Shown: piece by piece, positions 19,795 to 28,359 of the stretch
Numbering within the stretch: the stretch's first letter is position 1
How the letters are laid out: every line of letters begins with the position of its first letter
Assembly: GCF_000429965.1 (NCBI RefSeq)
Contig: NZ_AUCW01000022.1
Location: forward strand, 43,842-107,841
From: Desulfogranum mediterraneum DSM 13871
Lineage (GTDB): Bacteria > Desulfobacterota > Desulfobulbia > Desulfobulbales > Desulfobulbaceae
Length of the DNA: 64,000 bases
Reading direction: 5' to 3'
Made by a program: the position numbers and the translations under genes
Notes under the pieces: generated by a model
The model's input: only the letters and a program-made list of their open reading frames with translations
Databases searched by the model: none
What the model was told of the DNA's origin: nothing

Positions 19795-21090
19795 ATGGAA
19801 CATACACTGGAAATTCAAAAGATCATCCACGGGGGCTCAGGCCTGGGGTATCTTAGCGACGGCATGGTGGTCATGGTGCCCCAGGTCCTGCCCCGGGAGC
19901 TGGTCCGGGTAAAGGAAAGGAAACGAACCAAGAAGTTCCTCCAGGCCAGCCTGGTCCGGGTGGAACAGCCCTCTCCCCACCGGGTCCAGCCGCCCTGCCC
20001 CTACTACGGTCGCTGCGGCGGCTGCAACCTCCAACACATCGCCTATGAAGAGCAGCTGACCGTGAAGGGGCAGCTCCTCGGCGAGACCCTGGAGCGAAGC
20101 CGGCTGGACCTCTCTACAACACGGATGGATGCCACCCTGGCCTCCCCCCTGGCCCTGGGCTACCGCCACAGGATACGCCTCCACCTCAACACCAGGGGCG
20201 AACTGGGGTTTCACCGCTGGGCCAGCAACACCATCATCCCCATTGAACAGTGTCTGCTCGCCACGCCAGCCATCAACCGCGCTCTCAAGCGCTGCCGACA
20301 GCTTGGTCTCGATCCCCGCTTCAACCGGCAGTGGAAGGCCATTGAACTGCTGGAGAGTCCGGCCGGCGGCGAGCTCAGCATCGTTCTCCATCCCCGAAAG
20401 CCCGCAGCCCCATCCCGGCCGCCCGCGGAGATAGCCACCCTGGCGGACCATGCGGTGATCAAGGATCCGGCCAGCCTTCGCCGGGACACCACCCTTCCGG
20501 CAAAGGCCCCTCTGCAACAGGAATTCTCCGCAGCTGCCGGCCCCTATACCCTCTCCTGGGACAGTCACTGCTTCTTCCAGGTCAATGTGGCCCAGAACCA
20601 ACAGCTGGTTACCCTGGTCAGCGAACTCCTGGGCCAGGGCCATGGCCGTCCCCTGCTTGACCTCTACTGCGGGATCGGCAACTTCTCCCTGCCTGCCGCG
20701 CTCCTGGGCTGGCAGGTGACCGGGATAGAACACAACCGACGCAGTATCCTCTGGGCCCGGGCCAACCAGGCTGCCACTCCCCTGGCCGCAACAACCGCCT
20801 TCCAGCCCGAACCGGTCAGGGATGCCCTCCTCCGCAGCTGCCAGGACAAAGAACAGGTTGCTACCATTCTCCTGGACCCCCCCAGGCAGGGGCTCGAGCG
20901 GGAGGCGCTCCAGCTGCTGCCGCAGCTTGGAGCCGAACGGATCATCTATATATCCTGCGACCCAGCCACCCTGGGCCGCGACCTGGCCCTGCTCTGCGGG
21001 GAAGGATATCGCCTGGTCCGGGCCGTGCCGGTGGATATGTTTCCCCAGAGTCACCATATTGAATCGGTGGTGGTCCTGGAAAAAAATTGA
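19795..21090 (+). CDS. rlmD: 23S rRNA (uracil-5)-methyltransferase, RlmD/TrmA family
   Basis: A SAM-dependent RNA uracil-C5 methyltransferase of 431 residues. The N-terminal TRAM domain (about 1-55) is followed by the four-cysteine Fe-S cluster region (CPYYGRCGGCNLQH plus a later Cys). The Rossmann domain has the SAM motif LLDLYCGIGNFSLPA, then ILLDPPRQGLE, and the catalytic nucleophile in YISCDPATLGRDL. The target, U1939 of 23S rRNA as in RlmD or another uracil, cannot be settled from sequence alone; RlmCD-like specificity is possible. It is probably monocistronic, with a large hairpin starting 35 bases after the stop. Confidence 0.88.
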   Translation: MEHTLEIQKIIHGGSGLGYLSDGMVVMVPQVLPRELVRVKERKRTKKFLQASLVRVEQPSPHRVQPPCPYYGRCGGCNLQHIAYEEQLTVKGQLLGETLERSRLDLSTTRMDATLASPLALGYRHRIRLHLNTRGELGFHRWASNTIIPIEQCLLATPAINRALKRCRQLGLDPRFNRQWKAIELLESPAGGELSIVLHPRKPAAPSRPPAEIATLADHAVIKDPASLRRDTTLPAKAPLQQEFSAAAGPYTLSWDSHCFFQVNVAQNQQLVTLVSELLGQGHGRPLLDLYCGIGNFSLPAALLGWQVTGIEHNRRSILWARANQAATPLAATTAFQPEPVRDALLRSCQDKEQVATILLDPPRQGLEREALQLLPQLGAERIIYISCDPATLGRDLALLCGEGYRLVRAVPVDMFPQSHHIESVVVLEKN

Positions 21091-21124
21091 CATCCGACCG
21101 GTGACGCACTATCTATACTGGTTT

Positions 21125-21177
21125 TGCACGATCGCGGCCGGTGAAGGAGTAAAAACCGCTCCCACCTCGATCGTGCA
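21125..21177 (+). other. Strong hairpin downstream of rlmD
   Basis: A perfect 10-bp stem TGCACGATCG / CGATCGTGCA (21125-21134 and 21168-21177) encloses a second stem (GGTG and GGAG pairing with CTCC and CACC). A short T-run (ATTTTT) comes only about 10 bases later, so it is an imperfect intrinsic terminator or a processing structure for the rlmD transcript. Confidence 0.5.
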
Positions 21178-21178
21178 T

Positions 21179-21433
21179 GGTGAGATTTTTCGATCAAGAT
21201 CAAGGGCCGCTTGAACAGGTGTTATTTTGCCCGAGCTCGGCGTCAGGGTCGGTCAATTATCGTCGGAAGAGCAACTATCTGTGATAATTTTTCCCGCAGG
21301 CCTTGAGTTTGAGCAAGATATCTTATTATTCAAGGTACCCTCAAGGCATGGGGCCCCTCATAGCTACTTTAAGGATAACCGTGTCCCCATAAGGCCGAGA
21401 CCAGCAAAAAATAGAACGCTTCAGGGTGGCCGC
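21179..21433 (+). mobile_element. Fragmentary MITE-like copy 5 upstream of lysS
   Basis: The left part GAGATTTTTCGATCAAGATC (from 21182) is identical to the matching part of the copy at 36649. About 125 unrelated bases follow. Then 21331-21433 resembles the rest of the element (AAGGCATGGGG, ACTTTAAGGATAACC, GACCAGCAAAAAATAGAACG, TTCAGGGTGGCCG). It looks like an element broken by an insertion or built from two partial copies. It ends 48 bases before the lysS start. Confidence 0.45.
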
Positions 21434-21481
21434 CACCCTCTTCCCCTCCCCCTCCAACCCTTAGTCTTACACCTGAATCCG

Positions 21482-22999
21482 ATGGAAACTACAAGCAACC
21501 TCCTCAGCCAGCGTCGTGAAAAAGCAGAAGCCCTTGCCCAGGACGGGATCAACCTGTTCAGCAACAGCTTCACAGCACCCCAGGCCGTGGCCGATATCCT
21601 CCCCAAGGGAGACCTGCTCCAGGCTGAAGCCCACGAAGAGAGCGGCACCACCTATCGCCTGGCCGGCCGGATCATGTCCATGCGCAAGTTCGGCAAGGCC
21701 GCCTTTTTTCACCTCCAGGACTCCTCTGGCCGGATCCAGATCTACGTCCGCCGCGACACCCTTGGTGTAGAGACCTTTGCCCATTTCAAGAAGTGGGATG
21801 TGGGCGATATCGTCGGGGTTGAGGGCAAGTTGTTCAAGACCAAGGTGGGAGAGACCTCCATCGTTGCCCGGGAAGTGGTGATGATCTCCAAGTCCATGCG
21901 GCCCCTGCCGGAAAAATTCCATGGCCTGACCGACGTGGAAACCAGGTACCGCCAGCGCTACCTGGACCTGATCGTCAACCCCGCAACCAGGGAAACCTTC
22001 CAGAAGCGGGTGGAGATCATCCGCCTGGTCCGCGAGTTCCTCAACAACCGCGGCTTCATGGAGGTGGAGACCCCGATGATGCAGCCCGTTCCCGGCGGCG
22101 CCACGGCCAAGCCCTTTAAGACCCACCACAATGCCCTGGGCATGGACCTGTTTCTGCGGATCGCTCCGGAACTCTACCTCAAGCGGCTGCTGGTGGGCGG
22201 TTTCGAACGGGTCTTTGAGATCAACCGTAACTTCCGCAACGAAGGCCTCTCCACCCGGCATAACCCAGAGTTCACCATGCTGGAGTTCTACCAGGCCTAT
22301 GCCACCTATCACGACATGATGGACCTGACCGAAGAGATGATCTCCTGGCTGGCAGCAGAGATCACCGGCTCCATGGAACTCAGCTATCAGGGGACTCCGG
22401 TCAACCTGGCGCCCCCCTGGCGGCGCCTGACCATGGACCAGGCCCTGGTCCAAATCGGCGGGGTGGACCAGGCGCTCCTGAACGATGATGCGGCCATCTT
22501 CGCCCTGGTCAGGGAAAAAGGGATAGAACTGCAGCCCGAGGCCGGTCCCGGCAAGGCCAAGACCGAGCTCTTTGAGCTGCTGGTGGAGGAACAGCTGATC
22601 GACCCCACCTTTATCACCTCCTACCCCACCGAGGTCTCGCCCCTGGCACGTCGCAACGAGGAAGACCCCACTGTCACGGATCGCTTTGAGCTCTTTATCA
22701 CCGGCCGGGAGATCGCCAACGCCTTCAGCGAGCTCAACGACCCGGTGGATCAGCTCCAGCGCTTCGAGCAGCAGATCAATGAGCGCGGAGACGACGAGGA
22801 GATTCACCCGGTCCTGGATCACGACTATGTCCGTGCCCTGGAGTACGGGATGCCCTCTGCCGCAGGCGAAGGCATCGGCATCGACCGGCTGGTGATGCTG
22901 CTCACCGACGCCCCCTCCATCCGGGACGTCATCCTCTTCCCCCACCTTAAGCCCGAGCTCCGGGAACAGGGCAAAGAAGAAGCCCAGGCCGAGGCTTGA
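21482..22999 (+). CDS. lysS: Lysine--tRNA ligase (class II)
   Basis: Class II synthetase charging tRNA-Lys. Starting at the ATG at 21482 gives 505 residues, the family's standard length; an in-frame ATG 85 codons earlier reads through repeat DNA and is not credible. The N-terminal OB fold covers about 55-150 (GRIMSMRKFGKAAFFHLQD). Motif 2 is FEINRNFRNEGLSTRHNPEF and motif 3 is GEGIGIDRLVMLLTD. LysS-specific YRQRYLDLI is present. No clear Shine-Dalgarno precedes the ATG. It is followed 50 bases later by the lol genes. Confidence 0.96.
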   Translation: METTSNLLSQRREKAEALAQDGINLFSNSFTAPQAVADILPKGDLLQAEAHEESGTTYRLAGRIMSMRKFGKAAFFHLQDSSGRIQIYVRRDTLGVETFAHFKKWDVGDIVGVEGKLFKTKVGETSIVAREVVMISKSMRPLPEKFHGLTDVETRYRQRYLDLIVNPATRETFQKRVEIIRLVREFLNNRGFMEVETPMMQPVPGGATAKPFKTHHNALGMDLFLRIAPELYLKRLLVGGFERVFEINRNFRNEGLSTRHNPEFTMLEFYQAYATYHDMMDLTEEMISWLAAEITGSMELSYQGTPVNLAPPWRRLTMDQALVQIGGVDQALLNDDAAIFALVREKGIELQPEAGPGKAKTELFELLVEEQLIDPTFITSYPTEVSPLARRNEEDPTVTDRFELFITGREIANAFSELNDPVDQLQRFEQQINERGDDEEIHPVLDHDYVRALEYGMPSAAGEGIGIDRLVMLLTDAPSIRDVILFPHLKPELREQGKEEAQAEA

Positions 23000-23049
23000 G
23001 TCTTGCGGTGAGCCCATCAGAATCCCTGGTCTGCACGGCGGAAGCGTAG

Positions 23050-24276
23050 ATGGCTTCGTTTGAATGGTTTGTCTGCCTGCGCTACCTCAGGGCCAAGCGT
23101 CGCCAGAAGTTCATCTCCCTGATCACCATCATCTCGGTGCTGGGGGTGGCGGTGGGGGTGCTGGCCCTGATCGTGGTCCTGAGCGTCTATACCGGCTTTA
23201 CCCAGGGCCTGCGTGACCAGATCATCGGCATCAATGCCCACGTGCTGGTGCAGGCCTATGGCGGCACCATGCACGATCCTGCCGAGCTGCGCCAACGCCT
23301 GGCAGGGGTTGAGGGTGTGGAGGCCACCACCCCATACATCTACGGCCAGGCCCTGATCACCTCGGGCAGAGCCTCAACCGGTCTGGTCCTCCGGGGGATT
23401 GAACCGAGCACCGCCCGGGAAGTGATCTCCATCGACGGGGTCATGGAACAGGGACGCCTCCTGGATCTGGAGCAGCAACTGGATTTTCCGGGGATCATCC
23501 TCGGCAGCGAGCTGGCCAAACGGCTGCGGGTCACCATCAACGACAAGGTCCGCCTGATCTCCCCCCACGGCAGCCTCTCGCCCATGGGCGTCCTCCCCAA
23601 GATCACGACCTGTACCCTGGTGGGAACCTTTAACACCGGGATGTACGAGTACGACTCCAGCATGGGTTATACCAACCTGACCACGGCCAGAGCCCTGGCC
23701 GGCCTGGATCGGGGAGTACACGGGCTCGAGGTCCGGGTGACCGAGATCGACCAGGCCGACCGCACGGCCACTGCCATGGAGGCCGTACTGGGCCCCGGCT
23801 ACTCGGTGCGGGACTGGATGGAGATCAACCAGAACCTCTTTGCCGCCCTCAAGCTGGAGAAGGTGGGGATCTTCATTGCCCTGGATCTGATCATCCTGGT
23901 GGCGGCCCTCAACATCATCAGCGCCCTGATCATGGTGGTGATGGAAAAGAACCGGGATATCGCCATTCTCAAGTCCATGGGCGCCACCACCGGCTCCATC
24001 ATGCGGATCTTCTTCTACCAGGGGATGATCATCGGCCTGGGTGGTACCACCCTGGGGGTGCTCAGCGGTCTGGGCCTCTGCGGGCTGCTCAAACGCTACA
24101 AGATCATCGAGCTGCCCAGCAACGTCTACCCCATGTCCACCATGCCCATCACCGTGGTGCCCTCGGACGTGATCATCATCGCCGTCTCCGCCCTGGCCAT
24201 CACCCTGCTGGCCACCCTCTACCCTTCCTGGAAGGCCTCCAAGGTGCGACCGGCAGAGGCCCTGAGCTATGAGTAA
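23050..24276 (+). CDS. lolE: Lipoprotein-releasing ABC transporter permease LolC/LolE
   Basis: Inner-membrane subunit of the Lol system, which extracts outer-membrane lipoproteins and hands them to LolA. The 408-residue protein has one N-terminal TM segment (ISLITIISVLGVAVGVLAL), a large periplasmic domain of about 200 residues, and three C-terminal TM segments in the FtsX-type fold ending LYPSWKASKVRPAEALSYE. Only one permease gene is present, so it may act as a LolC/E homodimer (the LolF-type arrangement). Its stop overlaps the lolD start by 8 bases. Confidence 0.93.
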   Translation: MASFEWFVCLRYLRAKRRQKFISLITIISVLGVAVGVLALIVVLSVYTGFTQGLRDQIIGINAHVLVQAYGGTMHDPAELRQRLAGVEGVEATTPYIYGQALITSGRASTGLVLRGIEPSTAREVISIDGVMEQGRLLDLEQQLDFPGIILGSELAKRLRVTINDKVRLISPHGSLSPMGVLPKITTCTLVGTFNTGMYEYDSSMGYTNLTTARALAGLDRGVHGLEVRVTEIDQADRTATAMEAVLGPGYSVRDWMEINQNLFAALKLEKVGIFIALDLIILVAALNIISALIMVVMEKNRDIAILKSMGATTGSIMRIFFYQGMIIGLGGTTLGVLSGLGLCGLLKRYKIIELPSNVYPMSTMPITVVPSDVIIIAVSALAITLLATLYPSWKASKVRPAEALSYE

Positions 24277-24946
24277 GCCCCCCAGACTCCAGGCAGATCA
24301 GCTCTCCAAGAGCTACACCAGCGGCCCCTTCACCATCCAGGTGCTCAACCAGGTCCACCTCAGCCTGCAGCCACGGGAGATGGTGGCCATCGTCGGGGCA
24401 TCCGGAGCCGGCAAGACCACCCTGCTCCAGGTCCTGGGCACCCTGGATCAGGCGGACAGCGGCAGCCTCACCTTTGAGGGGAAAGAGCTGAGCGGCAAAT
24501 CAGAACGGGAGCTGGCGGCTCACCGCAACAGCAACATCGGTTTTATCTTCCAGTTCCACCACCTCCTGCCCGAGTTCACGGCCCTGGAAAACATCATGAT
24601 GCCGGGCCTGATCCACGGCATGGAGCACGGCCGCCTGGAGGCCAGGGCCCAGGAGTTCCTCCACAGAATTCAGCTGGACCACCGCAGCCATCATCGCAGC
24701 GGCGAGCTCTCGGGCGGGGAACAACAACGGGTGGCCCTGGCCCGCGCCCTGATCATGGAACCGGCCCTGCTCCTGGCCGACGAACCCACCGGCAACCTGG
24801 ACTCCACCAGCGGCAAGATGGTCTTTTCCCTGCTCCGCGAGCTCAGCGATGCCATGGGACTGAGCGTGATCATGGTCACCCACAACCTCCAGCTGGCCCG
24901 CCGGCTGGACCGTTGCCTGACCCTGGCCGACGGTTCCCTGAAGTAA
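24269..24946 (+). CDS. lolD: Lipoprotein-releasing ABC transporter ATPase LolD
   Basis: The ATPase of the Lol exporter, 225 residues. Walker A is GASGAGKTTLL, the Q-loop is IFQFHHLLPEFTALEN, the ABC signature is LSGGEQQRVALARAL, Walker B is LLADEPTGNLD and the H-loop is MVTHN. The LolD-like segment HHLLPEFTALENIMMP is conserved. It overlaps the permease gene by 8 bases, so the two are coupled in translation and belong to one complex. Confidence 0.95.
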   Translation: MSKPPRLQADQLSKSYTSGPFTIQVLNQVHLSLQPREMVAIVGASGAGKTTLLQVLGTLDQADSGSLTFEGKELSGKSERELAAHRNSNIGFIFQFHHLLPEFTALENIMMPGLIHGMEHGRLEARAQEFLHRIQLDHRSHHRSGELSGGEQQRVALARALIMEPALLLADEPTGNLDSTSGKMVFSLLRELSDAMGLSVIMVTHNLQLARRLDRCLTLADGSLK

Positions 24947-24998
24947 GCTGTTTTCCCTTTGCCCCAGGCCCTCCGGCCCGAATAAGGGCAGGAAGAGC

Positions 24999-25027
24999 TT
25001 GACGCTCGGCCGAGATTAGGCCATACT
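24999..25027 (+). promoter_or_regulatory. Candidate sigma-70 promoter for the hybrid kinase at 25226
   Basis: TTGACG (24999-25004), a 17-base spacer and CATACT (25022-25027) lie roughly 200 bases before the kinase ATG. Five of six -35 bases and four or five of six -10 bases match consensus. The remaining leader shows nothing recognisable. Confidence 0.5.
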
Positions 25028-25225
25028 CTCCAACAATACTAAACAGATACGGGCAGAATCGCTCCTCTTGGAGAGCGAGTGCAGCTCAGCTGAGACAAGG
25101 GTACCCCCCTCTTCAGCCGGCCGACGGCTGGGGGAGTTCTTCTCCTCAGTGGCCTCACCGCCTGGTACCTGGGCAGTGGCATCCCATCTTCAATCATCCC
25201 CGGAATTCAGCTCGATATCATACCT

Positions 25226-27964
25226 ATGGAACAACTCCCTCTCCTGCTGAGCAAGCAGCAGGACCGACTCACCCGGCGTATTGTCAGCTATGCAGGGGAA
25301 CAGGACTATGGCCGCCATACCTCTACCCGGGCTAAGGCCTGGCCAGCCTCGGTCAGTCAACTCAACCTGGCCCTGGCTGGCACCATCGCAAGCCTGGAGG
25401 AAATCCCCCCGCTCCATGCCAGCTCCCGGATGGAGCACAGCCCCATGGGGGTCTTTGCCGCCCAGATGGCTGAGAGCCACCGGGCCCAGGGGATCCCGCT
25501 TTCCCGGTTTATGGGCTTACTCAAGTGTTTCCGCCAGGGCTATCTCGATGAGATCCAGGAACAGGCCACCCCAAAGGGGCGGCTCTATGTTTCGCTGATC
25601 AATCGTTTTTTTGACTGGATCGAACTCGGCGTCTGTGATGCCTGGCAGAAGCCGGCACAGCCAAACCAAGGGAAAGATTCCCTGGAATGGCGTCAACGCC
25701 TCAGCCGGGAGAGCAAGCTCCACCTCACCCTGCTGGAACATATCAGGGAACCGGTCTTCTGGCTCGACCCAAACCTTGCCATCCAATATGCCAACCAAGC
25801 CGGGATCACCCTCCTCAGCCAGGCCACCCAGAGTCACTCCCCGCCCAGCGGCGCAACCGGCACAGATTCCCTCTGCTCCACCCCCTTTCCCTGGTTCGAG
25901 CAAGAGCTGCGCAGCCTGGTGGCCAACCCGGACTCTTCCCTGACCTCCCTGCCGCCGCTCATCCTGGGAACGGAGGCCCGCTGTTTCAGCTTCCAGATAA
26001 TCCCGGTGCTGGATCTCCATACCAAGCTTGAGGGTTTTGCCGTCATCGCCGAAGACGTGACCAAGGAGCAACAAACCCGGGCCGCCTTCCAGGAGAGCGA
26101 GGCCCGACTGCGGGCCTTCTTTGAATCCTCCAGCGAGGGCATCGCCATCCACAGGCTGATCAGCGACCAGGCCGGTACACCGCTCGATTACCAGACCATC
26201 GAGGCCAACCAGGCCTTCCCGGTCGATCTCCATGATCAGCCCCCCTCCTTTCTGGCCGCCTGCGCCAGGGCAGCAAGAGGAGAACCCCTGCAACAGCTGG
26301 AACACTACGATCCAGGCAGCGGCCGTCACTACCTGATCAAGATCTTTGGCCTCAACAGAAAACATGTGGCCACCATCCACTCAGACATCACCGCCAGGAT
26401 CCACCGGGAGAAGGAACTGAAACAGACGGTGGAGATCGTCAACACGATCATGCGGGCCGCCCCCTCGGCCGTGGGCATGGTCCACTCCCTGGGCAGCCGG
26501 AACTTTGGTTGGGTCAACGATCGGATGTGCGCCATGGTCGGCTATCAGCGCCGGGAACTCCTCGGCAAATCGGCACGCATGCTCTATCCTGACGAGGAAG
26601 AGTACCAGCGCACCGGCCAGGCCTTTGTGGATCAACTCCGGGACAAGCCAGTGGGTTGGGTGGAAACCCGCTGGCTCCACAAAAACGGCAAGGTCCTCCA
26701 TATTCAGTTGACCTATGCCCCCCTGGACAGCAAGGACCATAGCCAGGGTATTGTCTTTACCGGTCTGGATATCACCGAGGGCAAACGTTTGGCAGAGGAG
26801 CAGGCCCGTCTGGAACAGCAGCTCCAACGCACCCAGAAGCTGGAAAGCCTCGGCGTCCTGGCCGGGGGCATTGCCCACGATTTCAACAACATCCTGGTGG
26901 CGGTTCTGGGCAACACCGACCTGGCCCTCTCTGAGCTGCCCCAGCACTCGGCAGCGCGGCCCTACCTCCAGAACGTGGAAACCGCCAGTCGCCGGGCCGG
27001 TGATCTCTGCCGCCAGCTCCTGGCCTACTCCGGCAAGGGCCGCTTTGTCATCACCAGGCTCCAGTTCCAGGAGATCATTGAAGAGATGACCTGCATGCTC
27101 CAGGTCTCCATCGCCAAGAACGCTGTCCTCAAGTTCCGCTTCAGCGATGGCGTGCCGCCGGTGGAGGCGGATGCGACCCAACTCCGCCAGGTGATCATGA
27201 ACCTGGTGATCAATGCCTCTGAGGCCATCGAGAGCAGGAGCGGGGTCATCTCCATCAGTACCGGGGCCATAGAGTGCAACGAGGAGTACCTGCAGACCAC
27301 CTTCCTGAACCAGAATCTAAACGCCGGAGTCTACTCCTACATCGAGGTCTCAGACACCGGCATCGGCATGGAGAGCGCCACCCGGGAAAAGCTGTTTGAG
27401 CCCTTTTACACCACCAAATTTTCCGGACGCGGTCTGGGGATGTCGGCGGTCCTGGGAATCGTCCGCGGCCATCAGGGGGCCATCAAGGTCTACAGCGAAG
27501 CCGGCAAGGGCACCACCATCAAGGTCATGCTGCCGGCAGCATCCCAAGACCTCGCCCCCATGCAGTCGGCTGAAGGGGAAGAGCAGCAGTCCTGGCAGGG
27601 AGAGGGCACCATCCTGGTGGTGGACGATGAAGATACCGTCCTGGTGGTGGCTAAAAATTTCCTGGAAAAATTCGGCTTTACGGTGATCACCGCCAAAGAC
27701 GGTGCCATTGCCGTGGATATCTACCGCAGCAGGCAGGAGGAGATCACCGCCGTGCTCATGGACCTGACCATGCCCCGGTTGGACGGGCAGGCGGCCTTTT
27801 CCCAGATGAAGGTGATCAATCCCCAGGTCAAGGTTGTGCTCTCCAGCGGCTACAACGAGCAGGAGGTCAGCGAACGCTTTGGCGGTAAGGGGACGGCCGG
27901 CTTTATTCAAAAACCCTACCGGATGATGGAACTCAAGCAGACCCTCCAGCAGCTGCTTGGTTAA
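25226..27964 (+). CDS. Hybrid sensor histidine kinase (helical N-domain, PAS repeats, REC)
   Basis: A 912-residue soluble hybrid kinase. Residues about 1-140 are all-helical and resemble the RsbRD-type N-terminal sensor found on many deltaproteobacterial kinases (TSTRAKAWPASVSQLN, FMGLLKCFRQGY); this assignment is tentative. PAS-like modules cover about 160-270, 285-395 and 400-525. HisKA carries phospho-acceptor His551 in AGGIAHDFNNIL. HATPase has NASEAIES, VSDTGIGM and GRGLGMSAVLGI. The receiver has Asp846 in VLMDLTMPRLDG. It sits just upstream of the lysine-degradation operon, with a 395-base gap between, but no functional link is shown. Confidence 0.9.
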   Translation: MEQLPLLLSKQQDRLTRRIVSYAGEQDYGRHTSTRAKAWPASVSQLNLALAGTIASLEEIPPLHASSRMEHSPMGVFAAQMAESHRAQGIPLSRFMGLLKCFRQGYLDEIQEQATPKGRLYVSLINRFFDWIELGVCDAWQKPAQPNQGKDSLEWRQRLSRESKLHLTLLEHIREPVFWLDPNLAIQYANQAGITLLSQATQSHSPPSGATGTDSLCSTPFPWFEQELRSLVANPDSSLTSLPPLILGTEARCFSFQIIPVLDLHTKLEGFAVIAEDVTKEQQTRAAFQESEARLRAFFESSSEGIAIHRLISDQAGTPLDYQTIEANQAFPVDLHDQPPSFLAACARAARGEPLQQLEHYDPGSGRHYLIKIFGLNRKHVATIHSDITARIHREKELKQTVEIVNTIMRAAPSAVGMVHSLGSRNFGWVNDRMCAMVGYQRRELLGKSARMLYPDEEEYQRTGQAFVDQLRDKPVGWVETRWLHKNGKVLHIQLTYAPLDSKDHSQGIVFTGLDITEGKRLAEEQARLEQQLQRTQKLESLGVLAGGIAHDFNNILVAVLGNTDLALSELPQHSAARPYLQNVETASRRAGDLCRQLLAYSGKGRFVITRLQFQEIIEEMTCMLQVSIAKNAVLKFRFSDGVPPVEADATQLRQVIMNLVINASEAIESRSGVISISTGAIECNEEYLQTTFLNQNLNAGVYSYIEVSDTGIGMESATREKLFEPFYTTKFSGRGLGMSAVLGIVRGHQGAIKVYSEAGKGTTIKVMLPAASQDLAPMQSAEGEEQQSWQGEGTILVVDDEDTVLVVAKNFLEKFGFTVITAKDGAIAVDIYRSRQEEITAVLMDLTMPRLDGQAAFSQMKVINPQVKVVLSSGYNEQEVSERFGGKGTAGFIQKPYRMMELKQTLQQLLG

Positions 27965-28038
27965 AGGCCGCCGGCGCTCTGCCTCCCTCGGCCATGGCCC
28001 CATTTCCGAGGCGCTCCCTGCTCTTTAACGGCAGGGAC

Positions 28039-28085
28039 CACTTTGTCCATTTGTCACTTTGTTTCCCAGGTGTGATGACGTACAC
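28039..28085 (+). promoter_or_regulatory. Candidate operator cluster upstream of the lysine operon
   Basis: A direct repeat CACTTTGT (28039-28046 and 28055-28062, 16 bases apart) is followed by a dyad GTGTGATGACGTACAC (28070-28085). A weak promoter-like pair TTGACG (28159-28164) and CATTGT (28182-28187) with a 17-base spacer lies downstream. Together they could control the gene at 28360. This is pattern evidence only. The rest of the 395-base gap shows nothing else. Confidence 0.35.
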
Positions 28086-28359
28086 TGTAAGGGGATGCCG
28101 GCAATGCCTCGCTGCCCGCCCAAAAGACCACCCCCTGTTCCTCCCTTGAAGCGATCCATTGACGGGGTGCCGGGCGATGCGCATTGTCTGCAGCTAAGGT
28201 TGACGACCACCCCCTACTGCGACAGGGCCTTCAACCACTCCCCCTCTGTCCCCAGGGGCCATCCCCCTCTAATCGGCAGGCGCCATGGAGCGTTCCTGTT
28301 GTTCCTGCCGTCTCTGCATCCGGCTCTGACCCTTCAGAGCACAGAAGAGAGGACACGAT

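Noticed and set aside
21227..21481. N-terminal extension of LysS (start at 21227)
   Set aside because: It crosses a MITE-like fragment, and the product without it has the exact family length of 505 residues.
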